From the NCBI GenBank assembly GCA_002449595.1, contig DJXE01000144.1, positions 16,114-48,349 on the forward strand: a DNA stretch of 32,236 nucleotides, read 5' to 3'. A model generated the notes under the pieces. It was given only the letters and a program-made list of their open reading frames with translations. It was not told where the DNA came from and did no database searches. Of the stretch, positions 1-8,005 are shown piece after piece. The stretch's first letter is position 1. Each line of letters opens with the position of its first letter. The DNA comes from Lachnospiraceae bacterium UBA7012. GTDB taxonomy: Bacteria; Bacillota; Clostridia; Lachnospirales; Lachnospiraceae. The position numbers and the translations under genes are program-made.

Positions 1-37
1 AAAAAGCGGGACTGTTTATTGTAACGGAGGATGAAGA

Positions 38-454
38 TCAGGTCCGCTTCTGCGCGGTCGCGCCGCACTTGGGGCAGCGGACTTCGATGGATCCCTTGCC
101 CTTCGGAACGCGGATCATCTGGCCGCACACGCCGCAGATGAAGTAGCGGTGCGTCTTGCGGTCCTTCCACTGGAGTCTTAAGAGCTTCAGGCGTTTCCGC
201 GGCTTTGCGGTCAGTTGAAGGAACTTCTGGTTTTCCTGGTACCGCTTTGGGATGTTCTTCGAAAACGACCGGAACAGCGCGTAGATCGCGAAGACCAGGA
301 ACAGAATATAAAACAGGTAATTCCTCAGCAGCGTGTACAGCAGGAAAGCGACAAGCGCCAGTACATATGAGAGCCATGCCAGGGCGTCCTGCCCGTTTCG
401 GCTGCGCATGGCCACCACGATCATCTGCCGGAGACGGTATAAAAACTGTTTCAT
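38..454 (-). CDS. Small membrane protein with C-terminal C4 zinc ribbon
   Basis: The 138-residue product has a short basic N-terminus, a hydrophobic stretch at about residues 27-62 that can form one hairpin or two membrane helices, a basic linker, and a C-terminal zinc ribbon with Cys107, Cys110, Cys127 and Cys130 (CGVC and CPKC knuckles). This arrangement resembles unnamed zinc-ribbon membrane proteins that I know from Clostridia; no biochemical role is established and I assign none. The start is supported by an AGGAG about 8 bases before the ATG. It is the last of three minus-strand genes, 168 bases after the DUF4097 gene. The gap holds a long inverted repeat and two TATAAT boxes, so it may have its own promoter. 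The zinc ribbon is presumably cytoplasmic and could bind a nucleic acid or a protein, but this is inference. Confidence 0.8.
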   Translation of the reverse strand: MKQFLYRLRQMIVVAMRSRNGQDALAWLSYVLALVAFLLYTLLRNYLFYILFLVFAIYALFRSFSKNIPKRYQENQKFLQLTAKPRKRLKLLRLQWKDRKTHRYFICGVCGQMIRVPKGKGSIEVRCPKCGATAQKRT

Positions 455-475
455 GATTGTGCTCCTGATAATTTA

Positions 476-549
476 AATTGCACAAGCACTTAGTCCTGAT
501 ATACGGGAAATTATACATCCCGGGGAGGAAAAATGGTGCCTGTGCAATT
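476..549 (-). promoter_or_regulatory. Inverted repeat with TATAAT box in the leader of the zinc-ribbon gene
   Basis: Arms 476-489 and 536-549 are complementary at 13 of 14 positions (AATTGCACA at one end, TGTGCAATT at the other). The loop holds a nested CGGGA/TCCCG hairpin and, on the minus strand, TATAAT at 510-515. A second minus-strand TATAAT lies at 561-566, just outside. No good -35 is seen for either. If transcription starts from the outer box, the dyad would fold in the mRNA leader about 10 bases before the Shine-Dalgarno; if from the inner one, it would be a DNA operator. Confidence 0.4.
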
Positions 550-622
550 CTTAATTTTTCATTATATTTTGCGGCCTGTTACGGTTATGACTGTCTGGAT
601 GCCGGGGATATCAGCTTTTCAT

Positions 623-1447
623 TTATAGACTCAGGTCGCCGGAGACGGTGTCCACGTCGATTTTGTTATTCCCATTTCCGAAGATGTACTGGTTCGCGTC
701 TTTTTTATACTCGCGCTGCGTTTTGAGGCTGCCGCTCACGTGTGAGAATTGGATCTGCGCGCTGTCGTCCGGCAGGGACAGGAGCCTGATGTTGCCGCTG
801 ACAGTCCCGATTCCGAGCTTGTTAAATTTCACGGGTTCGATCGTGACGTTTCCCGAAGTCGTCTTCAGATCTGCCTTGTCGGAAGAGAGCTTTCCGCCGT
901 TGATGTCTCCCGATACGGTATCGACGTCGACTTTGTCGGCGGCGATCTCGTCAAATGCGACGTTTCCGGAGACGGAATTCACAGTCACCTTGTCATAAGC
1001 CTGGCTGCCGGCCAGCTTGACGTCCGAACTGACGCAGTCGATATCAAGCTGGATCCCCTCGGGGACTTCGATCGTCAGATCCTTGGCGCCGGAAGGAAAT
1101 CTGCCATGATAGCCGCTCTGGCAGTACTGGATGACCAGCTTGCCGTCCTCAAGGCGCCAGTGAAGCTTTTGCTTCTCGTTCAGCCCGCGGTCCTTCTCCG
1201 ATACGGAGAGCGTGCCGGCGCTGCTCTGCTTCACGGTGATGTCGGCGCTGACCCAGTTGATCTCCACCTGCGACACGTCCTTCGCGCGGTACTCAAAATT
1301 GCCCGCCGTGTAGGAGTTCGCGTTCGCGTATCTGTGGAGCATACTCCCGAAATTAAATCTTGTTCTCGCGAGCACTACGGTCACGAGAACGCCGGCCAGT
1401 ATCAGCCATGCGTGTTTAACCGTTCTTCCTAAGATTCTGAATTCCAT
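623..1447 (-). CDS. DUF4097 family membrane-anchored beta-repeat protein
   Basis: The protein has 274 residues when started at the ATG at 1447, which follows a GGGGGAG ribosome binding site; a longer in-frame reading to 1510 adds 21 residues without such a site. It has one N-terminal membrane helix (about residues 12-28). An extracytoplasmic domain follows in which short strands recur with the signature V(D/N)xVSG(D/N)(V/I), seen at least five times in the C-terminal half. This is the hallmark of DUF4097, a beta-helix-like fold found in many Firmicutes envelope proteins and often tied to envelope-stress or PadR-type control. Its biochemical function is unknown. It lies between the VWA lipoprotein and the zinc-ribbon gene on the same strand, consistent with a small envelope gene group. 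The C-terminus ends in a complete repeat, so it does not look truncated. Confidence 0.85.
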   Translation of the reverse strand: MEFRILGRTVKHAWLILAGVLVTVVLARTRFNFGSMLHRYANANSYTAGNFEYRAKDVSQVEINWVSADITVKQSSAGTLSVSEKDRGLNEKQKLHWRLEDGKLVIQYCQSGYHGRFPSGAKDLTIEVPEGIQLDIDCVSSDVKLAGSQAYDKVTVNSVSGNVAFDEIAADKVDVDTVSGDINGGKLSSDKADLKTTSGNVTIEPVKFNKLGIGTVSGNIRLLSLPDDSAQIQFSHVSGSLKTQREYKKDANQYIFGNGNNKIDVDTVSGDLSL

Positions 1448-1558
1448 TTTCTCCCCCTCTTTCGCGCCTGCCCGGCTTGGTACTATTGTAACGCTTGTTG
1501 ATGATGTCATTGTACGGGGTGAAAATGAATATCAAACGCGAAAACGATTAAGGTTTGA

Positions 1559-3316
1559 TTAAAGATGGCGCAGCAGGTAAATGAATTCTTCGCGGAAGTC
1601 GTCATTTGCGTCTGTGCGAAGTCTCGCACGGATGCTCTCGTAATCGGAATCTCCGGCATATTCAGATTCGGTAAGCAACATTCCTGCCTGCGCGACGCCT
1701 GCGGCCCAGTTCATATTGGAACTCATTTCTTCGCTATATGATTCCATTGTGACCGGATAGACGAGAAGCTTGCTGGTGTCTTCTTCGGGCTCTTTGTAGC
1801 GGATGTTTACTGCGAGGAGTTCGTCCTCCAAAGCTTTTTCATCGTCTTCTTCGCTAACTGCGCTGTTGCCGTATCTTGAGTGCACTTCGGGGACTTCGTA
1901 GGAGGAGTCTGCGAGGACCAGCTCGTAGAGAGCTGTCACCTGGTGGCCAGCGCCGATCTGTCCGCCGTCTTTCTTGTCGTTGCTGAAGTCTTCGGCTGCC
2001 ATTGTGCGGTTTTCATATCCGATCAGGCGGTAGCCTTTTACCTTTTCCGGGTTGAATTCGACCTGAAGTTTTACGTCCTTCGCGACTGTGAATAACGTGC
2101 CGCCGGCCTCTTCGACGAGGACCTTTCTCGCTTCATCGATGGAGTCGATGTAGGCGTAATTGCCTTTTCCGTTGTCGGCGAGAGCTTCCAGCTTGTTGTC
2201 CTTGTAGTTGCCCATTCCGTAGCCGAGGACAGAGAGCCAGATCCCGGTCTGCGCCTTTTCCTGCACGAGGCGCGTCAGGTCGCCTTCGCTCGTGATGCCG
2301 ACGTTGAAGTCGCCGTCCGTCGCCATGATGATGCGGTTGTTGCCGCCCTTGATGAAGTTCTTTTTGGCGAGGTCGTATGCGGTGACGAGGGCCTTTTCGC
2401 CGTTCGTTGAGCCGTAGGCCTCGAGGCTCTCGATCGCGGACATGATCGTGTTTTTCTCGTTTGCCGGCGTGCCGTCCAGGACGATCCGTTCGCCGGAGGA
2501 GTAGGTGACGATCGAGATTCTGTCGTGCTCGTCCAGATTCTCAACGAGAGTCATGAAGGAACGCTGCACCAGGGGAAGCTTGTTCGGGTCGTCCATGGAA
2601 CCGGAAACATCGATCAGGAAAACCAGGTTCGACTGGGGAAGTTCTTTTTCATCGAGCTGCTGTGCGCTGAGGCCGATCATCAGGAGCTTCGCCTCGTCGT
2701 TCCAGGGGCAGTCGGACAGCTCTGTCGTCACGGAGAATGGCTCGCCCCGCTCCGGATCCGGGTAGTCGTAATGGAAGTAGTTGATCATCTCCTCGATGCG
2801 GACGGAATCCGGGACGACGCTCCCGCCGGCCAGGACCTGCCTGCGGAAGTTCGCGTAGGAAGCGGTATCGACGTCCGCCGCGAAGGTGGAGAAGGGCGCC
2901 GCCGCCGGCGACAGGAAGCGGTTCTCCTCGGTGTAGCTGTACTCCTCCGTATTGAAGGCCGGCAGTTCGACGTACAGTTCCTCTTCGGGGTAGCAGGCAT
3001 CCGCCATGTACGCCTCTGCTTCGATAGTATCGGTCATGTACATTTCCGCCGCAGAAGCAGCTGCCTTGCACGATGCTGCGCCCGGGACGGCGGCTGCATT
3101 GTAAGTTTCTGCGGTCGTCTCTGCGGATTCATAAATTGCTTCTTCCGGGGCTGTAGATTCTACTGGGGCTGCGATTGTTGCGGTGGCCTCGGCGCCCGTC
3201 TTGGCTTCTGCTGTGGGCGCGGCTGCTGGCGCTGCGGCGCATCCTGTGAATATAGCAGCTGCCATAGATAAGCCGAGGAGCGATGCGAGAAGTCGATTCA
3301 TCTTGTGGTGTTTCAT
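1559..3316 (-). CDS. YfbK-like von Willebrand factor type A lipoprotein
   Basis: The 585-residue protein starts at the ATG at 3316, preceded by AAAGGAGGT. A lipoprotein signal ends in FTGC with the lipidated cysteine at residue 26. An Ala/Glu/Thr/Tyr-rich low-complexity linker follows to about residue 135. Then comes the YfbK N-terminal module (PFSTFAADVDTASY, followed by RIEEMINYF), a VWA domain with the MIDAS motif DVSGS at residues 236-240 (metal ligands Asp, Ser, Ser), and a C-terminal DUF3520-type region. It should sit on the outer face of the cytoplasmic membrane and bind a partner through a divalent metal. The partner is unknown; YfbK relatives have no settled role. It is divergent from the beta-galactosidase gene and 111 bases upstream of the DUF4097 gene. 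A weak ATCAAAC/GTTTGAT inverted repeat (1531-1559) overlaps its stop codon. Confidence 0.9.
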   Translation of the reverse strand: MKHHKMNRLLASLLGLSMAAAIFTGCAAAPAAAPTAEAKTGAEATATIAAPVESTAPEEAIYESAETTAETYNAAAVPGAASCKAAASAAEMYMTDTIEAEAYMADACYPEEELYVELPAFNTEEYSYTEENRFLSPAAAPFSTFAADVDTASYANFRRQVLAGGSVVPDSVRIEEMINYFHYDYPDPERGEPFSVTTELSDCPWNDEAKLLMIGLSAQQLDEKELPQSNLVFLIDVSGSMDDPNKLPLVQRSFMTLVENLDEHDRISIVTYSSGERIVLDGTPANEKNTIMSAIESLEAYGSTNGEKALVTAYDLAKKNFIKGGNNRIIMATDGDFNVGITSEGDLTRLVQEKAQTGIWLSVLGYGMGNYKDNKLEALADNGKGNYAYIDSIDEARKVLVEEAGGTLFTVAKDVKLQVEFNPEKVKGYRLIGYENRTMAAEDFSNDKKDGGQIGAGHQVTALYELVLADSSYEVPEVHSRYGNSAVSEEDDEKALEDELLAVNIRYKEPEEDTSKLLVYPVTMESYSEEMSSNMNWAAGVAQAGMLLTESEYAGDSDYESIRARLRTDANDDFREEFIYLLRHL

Positions 3317-3511
3317 TTGGACCTCCTTTATAGAAATGCTTGTAGGGAATGCTGATCGAGATATCTCCTTTGACCTTATTCCCGCAAGAGATCCGGAAGT
3401 GTTGCAGAAACTTGTCAGACGCAAATACCAAAAATGTGAAATGCGTCCGACAACTGGAAAAATCCAGTCAGCCACAATTATCAAAAACAACAAATGCGGC
3501 TGATTCATCTG

Positions 3512-3540
3512 TTTCAAATAGTGGTTCTGACTATTAGAAT
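3512..3540 (+). promoter_or_regulatory. Possible promoter of the GH42 gene
   Basis: TTTCAA at 3512-3517 and TAGAAT at 3535-3540 are separated by 17 bases, ending about 40 bases before the GH42 start. The -10 fits well but the -35 matches consensus at only three positions. The rest of the 263-base divergent region (3317-3579) shows no operator that I recognise. Confidence 0.25.
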
Positions 3541-3579
3541 AGAAAAGGAGAAAACCCTGCAGCAAGACGAGAGGAGCCC

Positions 3580-5880
3580 ATGAACCACAAAGACCTGAAA
3601 TGGAACCGCATCCCCTACGGGGGCGACTATAACCCGGAGCAGTGGCCGGAAGAAGTCTGGGAAAGAGACATGCAGCTGCTCAGGGAGGCGCACGTAAACA
3701 CGCTGACGCTGAACGTCTTCAGCTGGGCGAAGATCCAGCCGTCCGAGGACACCTACGACTTTACACAGCTCGACAGGATCATGGATCTTGTCGGGAAAAA
3801 CGGAATGAACGTGATCCTCGCCACTTCCACCGGAGCACATCCGGCGTGGATGGCAAGAAGACACCCAGACATTCTGCGGACGGAAGCAAACGGCGTGAAA
3901 AGGACCTTCGGCGGACGCCACAACTCCTGCCCGAACAGCCCGACGTTCAGAATGTACGCGCCGCGTCTCGCCGGAAAACTCGCAGAACGCTACAAAGACA
4001 GAGACAACATCATCCTCTGGCACGTCGGCAACGAGTTCGGCGGATACTGCTACTGCGAGAACTGCCGCGCCGCCTTCCGCCGCTGGCTCGAGAAAAAGTA
4101 CGGCACCATCGAAGAACTGAATCGCCGCTGGGACACCGCCTTCTGGGGGCACACTTTCTACAGCTTCGACGAAGTGGAAGCGCCGGACTTCACCAACGAA
4201 CTCCTCCCGGACGGCCGGACGCAGTTCCAGACGATCTCGCTCGACTACCGCAGATTCCAGTCGGACAGCATGCTGGAATGCTTCTGCCTGGAGCGCGACG
4301 CGATCCGCGAACACACGCCGCAGATCCCCGTCACGACAAACCTGATGGGCTTCTGCGAGGACCTCGACTACCGCAAATGGGCGCAGGAAATGGACATCGT
4401 CACCTGGGACAACTACCCCTCGAACGGCATGGAACCCGCCCGCATCGCGATGGCGCACGACCTCATGCGCGGCGTCAGCGGCGGCGCGCCGTTCCTCCTC
4501 ATGGAACAGACGCCGTCCGTGACGAACTGGCTCCCATACAACGCACTGAAACGCCCGGGCGTGATGCGCCTCTGGAGCTGGCAGGCCGTGGCGCATGGCT
4601 CTGACAGCGTGCTTTTCTTCCAGATGAGACGGAGCATGGGCAACTGTGAAAAGCTTCACGGCGCGGTGATTGACCATGTCGGCACCGGGGAGACAAGGGT
4701 GTTCCGCGAGATCAAGGCGCTCGGCGGGGAGCTGGAGGGCTACTGGAAAACCGGCGGAGAGAGCCTTGAGAAGAGCGCCGGGGAGAACCTCGGGAAGAGC
4801 CTCGATGAAACTGCCGGAAAGATATATGAAGGCAGCTTCGGAAGAACACCTGCAAAAGTCGCTCTGTACTTCGACTGGAACAACTGGTGGGCGATCCACC
4901 AGTCGGCAGGCCCTTCGACGGACCTGGACTACATAAAAGAGTTTTACCGCTTCTACCGCGCCTTCTACCGCGCGAACGTCCCGGTGGACATCGTGGGACC
5001 GGAGGATGACCTGGAGAAGTACAAGATCCTTGCCGCTCCGGTGCTCTACATGATTCCGGGAACGGATGCGATCGAGTCGATCTCTAAGATCTGCGGCGGG
5101 AGCAAGGACGTTGGAGATACAGCCGCTGTCGAGGGAAGCGCGTCATCCCGAGCAAGCATTGAAAATAAAGACGGAGCTTCGAAGTCCCGCGGCTACGACG
5201 AAAAGATCCGCAGCTTCGTGAAAAACGGCGGCTCATTTATCACCACATTCTTCAGTGGAACCGTCGATGACAATGACCTCGTGCACCTCGGCGGATATCC
5301 GGGCCCGCTGCGCGACATCCTTGGCATCTGGGTCGAGGAGACGGATGCACTGCCGCGCGAGGCGGAGAATCACTTTTCTTGGGATGGAAAGCGGTATCCC
5401 GGAAAGCTGGTCTGCGATCTGCTCCACACGGAAGGTGCAGAGGCAATCAGCAATTATGAGGAAGACTTCTACGCGGGAATGCCGGCGCTCACTCGGAATT
5501 CTTTCGGACAGGGGCAGGCGTGGTACGTCGCGACGGCCTCGAGTGATGATTTTTATGATGCACTGGTGAAAAAGCTTTGCATGGAAGGAAACGTATTACC
5601 GCTTTACGACAGCTTCAGGCCTGATACGGAGGACCGGACGACCAGAGCCGAGACCGCAGGAATGGGAGCAGATTCGGCAGACGAAAGTCCCGATCCTTGG
5701 AACGGGATCGAAGTGACTGTCAGGGAGACGGCGGAGGAGAAGATCCTGTTTTTCCTGAATCATACGAATGAGGAGCGTGTCGTCACACTTCCCGCAGACG
5801 TGAAACAAAAAGAGACCCCCGGAGTCGCGAGGGCCTCTCTGCTGCCGTACGGCGTAAAGGTCATTAAGATCAGGAAATGA
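3580..5880 (+). CDS. Beta-galactosidase, glycoside hydrolase family 42
   Basis: The 766-residue protein begins with the GH42 signature GGDYNPEQWPEE (residues 14-25). The acid/base glutamate is expected at Glu152 in HVGNEFGG and the nucleophile at Glu309 in LLMEQTPSVTNW. Cys117, Cys157, Cys159 and Cys162 match the zinc-binding cluster of this family. GH42 enzymes release terminal beta-galactose from oligosaccharides, often galacto-oligosaccharides from pectic galactan. There is no signal peptide, so it is cytoplasmic. GAGGAG precedes the ATG. Two stretches look inserted: a Glu/Lys/Gly-rich segment at about residues 392-418 and a Ser/Gly/Asp-rich segment at about 503-545, just before the C-terminal domains. 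They make it longer than the 650-700 residues usual for the family. The hexuronate genes 124 bases downstream suggest shared use of uronate- and galactose-containing glycans. Family assignment is firm; the natural substrate is inferred. Confidence 0.95.
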   Translation: MNHKDLKWNRIPYGGDYNPEQWPEEVWERDMQLLREAHVNTLTLNVFSWAKIQPSEDTYDFTQLDRIMDLVGKNGMNVILATSTGAHPAWMARRHPDILRTEANGVKRTFGGRHNSCPNSPTFRMYAPRLAGKLAERYKDRDNIILWHVGNEFGGYCYCENCRAAFRRWLEKKYGTIEELNRRWDTAFWGHTFYSFDEVEAPDFTNELLPDGRTQFQTISLDYRRFQSDSMLECFCLERDAIREHTPQIPVTTNLMGFCEDLDYRKWAQEMDIVTWDNYPSNGMEPARIAMAHDLMRGVSGGAPFLLMEQTPSVTNWLPYNALKRPGVMRLWSWQAVAHGSDSVLFFQMRRSMGNCEKLHGAVIDHVGTGETRVFREIKALGGELEGYWKTGGESLEKSAGENLGKSLDETAGKIYEGSFGRTPAKVALYFDWNNWWAIHQSAGPSTDLDYIKEFYRFYRAFYRANVPVDIVGPEDDLEKYKILAAPVLYMIPGTDAIESISKICGGSKDVGDTAAVEGSASSRASIENKDGASKSRGYDEKIRSFVKNGGSFITTFFSGTVDDNDLVHLGGYPGPLRDILGIWVEETDALPREAENHFSWDGKRYPGKLVCDLLHTEGAEAISNYEEDFYAGMPALTRNSFGQGQAWYVATASSDDFYDALVKKLCMEGNVLPLYDSFRPDTEDRTTRAETAGMGADSADESPDPWNGIEVTVRETAEEKILFFLNHTNEERVVTLPADVKQKETPGVARASLLPYGVKVIKIRK

Positions 5881-5916
5881 TGTATGTTCGTGCGAGCAGC
5901 TCATCCACGAGTGCGG

Positions 5917-5926
5917 TGATATATCA
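5917..5926. promoter_or_regulatory. Palindrome TGATATATCA upstream of the hexuronate operon
   Basis: A perfect 10-base palindrome lies 79 bases before the first gene of the operon. It also contains a poor extended -10 (TGA then TATATC), so it could be a promoter with an overlapping operator. No matching second copy was found nearby, and no regulator gene of the LacI or GntR type is in the window. Confidence 0.25.
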
Positions 5927-5953
5927 GAATGATTCTTTTTTTTCTAAAATTCA

Positions 5954-5972
5954 CAGGTGAAACCTGCTTTTT
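5954..5972 (+). terminator. Weak intrinsic terminator after the GH42 gene
   Basis: CAGGT-GAA-ACCTG forms a five-pair hairpin followed by C and five T residues. The stem is short, so termination would be partial. It separates the beta-galactosidase gene from the hexuronate operon and ends about 30 bases before the next start codon. Confidence 0.35.
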
Positions 5973-6004
5973 ATGAAAAAGACAACGATCAGGAGGTGGC
6001 ATTT

Positions 6005-6520
6005 ATGGATGCAAGAGAAATGCTGGAGCTATTGGAGCGGCAGGAGGAGCTGCTGCGATTTGATTCCTTCACAAATCAGGACGCGAGGCGCCTCGGGAAC
6101 ATCCTGGCGGACATCGCCGCGGAAAACCCGACCCCGACGACCGTGCGCGTCTGCATCGGGGACACGGTCGTCTTCCAGTACACGGATTCCCCCGAGGAGG
6201 ACGTGCGGCTCGGCTGGGTCAGCCGCAAGTACAACCTGATCCGGAAGACCGGGCACAGCAGCATGCACGCATGCGTCCGGAACAGGAAGCTCGGCGAGCT
6301 TGCCGAACTGGCTGCCGATACAGACACCTACGGTTTCGGCTGCGGCGGTTTTCCGATCCGCCTGAAGGGAGAGCCCCTCACAGAAGAGAATTCGGTTTCC
6401 TCGATCATCGGCTGCGTCGCGCTCTCCGGACTGCCGGACCCGCAGGACCACGACCTGGTCGTGCGCGCGCTGGAGCAGTTCCTGGGCGCCTCGGCGCCGA
6501 AGACGCCGGAGGTACTGTAA
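6005..6520 (+). CDS. UPF0303 / haem-degrading-domain (GlcG/HbpS-like) protein
   Basis: The 171-residue product starts at the ATG at 6005, eight bases after a perfect AGGAGG; an upstream in-frame ATG at 5957 lacks a site. It resembles the UPF0303 branch of the Pfam Haem_degrading family: a helical start with LLRFDSFTNQDARRLG, a central strand region with RKYNLIRKTGHSS, then GGFPIRLKG (from residue 114) and the C-terminal SGLPDPQDHDLVV (141-153). The molecular function of UPF0303 proteins is not established, and the family name does not prove haem activity. Its stop codon overlaps the start of uxaC by one base (TAATG), so the two are translationally coupled. It is therefore the first gene of a uronate operon, and a role in sugar-acid metabolism or its sensing is plausible, as for the glycolate-operon protein GlcG, but unproven. 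Confidence 0.8.
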   Translation: MDAREMLELLERQEELLRFDSFTNQDARRLGNILADIAAENPTPTTVRVCIGDTVVFQYTDSPEEDVRLGWVSRKYNLIRKTGHSSMHACVRNRKLGELAELAADTDTYGFGCGGFPIRLKGEPLTEENSVSSIIGCVALSGLPDPQDHDLVVRALEQFLGASAPKTPEVL

Positions 6521-7953
6521 TGAAAGAATTCATGGGTCCCGACTTCATGCTCCGCAATGAGATCGGAGCGCGCCTGTTCCACCAGTACGCGGAGAATCTT
6601 CCGCTCGTTGACTACCACTGCCACATCTCGCCGAAAGAGATCTTTGAGGACAGGAGATTTAACAGCATCTCCGAGGTCTGGCTCGGCGGCAGGAATGCGG
6701 ATGGCACTTATTTTGGCGATCATTACAAGTGGCGCCTGATGCGCTCGAACGGCGTGCCGGAGGAGCTGGTGACGGGCGGGGCGGATCCGTTTGACAAGTT
6801 CAGGGCTTTTACGGAGGCGCTGGAGCTGTCGATCGGCAATCCGATGGTGCACTGGTGCAATCTCGAGCTGCGGAAGTACTTCGGCGTCACGGAGCCGCTG
6901 ACGCTTAAGAACTGCAGGGAGATCTATGATCACTGCAATGAGCTTTTGCGCAACGATCCGGAGCTGAGCGTGCGCGGCATCATCCGTAAGTCCGGCGTCG
7001 CGTACATCGGCACGACCGACGACCCGGCGGACACGCTCGAATGGCACGAAAAGATCGCTGCGGACCCGTCGATCGACTTCCTCGTCTGCCCTTCGTTCCG
7101 GCCGGACAAAGCCGTGAACATTGCGAAGAAAGGCTTTTCTGAGTATATGAAGAAGCTGGCCGCCAGCGTCGGCAAGGCCTCCTTGGGCAGCGTGCAGGAC
7201 GTCATGGACGCGCTCTCGGACCGGATCCGGTTCTTCAAGGAGCACGGGTGCCGCGCGAGCGACCACGGCCTCGATTACGTCATGTATCGCCCTTGCGCGC
7301 TTGAGGAGGCGGACGCGGTGTACCGGAAGGCTCTGTCCGGCGCGCAGCTCACGACCGAAGAGGCGGAAAAGTACCAGACCACGATCCTCATGCATCTCGC
7401 GCGCACTTACCACGAGAACGGCATCGTGATGGAGATCCACTACTCCTGCAGGCGCGACAACAACGAGCGGATGTTTGCGCTGGAGGGGCCGGATACAGGC
7501 TTTGATACGATCGCGCAGAACAGCTGCATTGCGGATCTTTCCCGCTTCATGAGCGCCCTCGACATGGAAAAACATTTGCCGCAGATGATCCTGTTTTCTC
7601 TCGACAGTACGGATTTCGACCGCATCGGGGCCCTCATGGGCTGCTTCCAGAACGACGAGATGCCCGGCAAGATCCAGATGGGCGCCGCGTGGTGGTTCCT
7701 GGACACGAAGGACGGCATGGAGGCGCAGATGCGCTCGCTCGCGCGGCTCGGGATCTTCGGCAATTTTGTCGGTATGCTGACCGACTCGCGGTCGTTCCTG
7801 TCTTATACGAGGCATGATTACTTCCGCCGGATCCTGTGCAACATGATCGGCGACTGGGTCGAGAATGGGGAGTATCCGGAGGATGAAGAGGCGCTGAAGA
7901 AGATCATTGAGGGGATCTGCTTTAGGAATGCGGAGAGGTATTTTAGGATTTGA
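6520..7953 (+). CDS. uxaC: Uronate (glucuronate/galacturonate) isomerase
   Basis: The 477-residue protein is a full-length uronate isomerase (the family is usually about 465-475 residues). It converts D-glucuronate to D-fructuronate and D-galacturonate to D-tagaturonate in the cytoplasm. The N-terminus MKEFMGPDFMLRNEIGARLF and the metal-site motif LVDYHCHISPKE (His33 and His35) are typical of this amidohydrolase-superfamily member. Further motifs include GTTDDPADTLEWH, the EIHYSCRRDNNERMF region and the C-terminal GNFVGMLTDSRSFLSYTRHDYFRRIL segment (given here as a region at about 7760-7830). The start overlaps the previous stop by one base and is preceded by GGAGGT. It feeds uxaB and uxaA immediately downstream. 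Because no uxuB or uxuA gene is present here, the tagaturonate branch is the one complete in this window. Confidence 0.97.
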   Translation: MKEFMGPDFMLRNEIGARLFHQYAENLPLVDYHCHISPKEIFEDRRFNSISEVWLGGRNADGTYFGDHYKWRLMRSNGVPEELVTGGADPFDKFRAFTEALELSIGNPMVHWCNLELRKYFGVTEPLTLKNCREIYDHCNELLRNDPELSVRGIIRKSGVAYIGTTDDPADTLEWHEKIAADPSIDFLVCPSFRPDKAVNIAKKGFSEYMKKLAASVGKASLGSVQDVMDALSDRIRFFKEHGCRASDHGLDYVMYRPCALEEADAVYRKALSGAQLTTEEAEKYQTTILMHLARTYHENGIVMEIHYSCRRDNNERMFALEGPDTGFDTIAQNSCIADLSRFMSALDMEKHLPQMILFSLDSTDFDRIGALMGCFQNDEMPGKIQMGAAWWFLDTKDGMEAQMRSLARLGIFGNFVGMLTDSRSFLSYTRHDYFRRILCNMIGDWVENGEYPEDEEALKKIIEGICFRNAERYFRI

Positions 7954-8005
7954 GGGGGCGCACACGAGAAACAGCGGGGATGAAGAGCGACAGGAGAGGA
8001 CCGAA

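Noticed and set aside
3514..4899. Long minus-strand open frame (461 codons) opposite the GH42 gene
   Set aside because: It is antisense to a well-conserved enzyme, is rich in Val/Arg/His/Glu as expected from reversed GC-rich codons, and has no ribosome binding site or recognisable domain.
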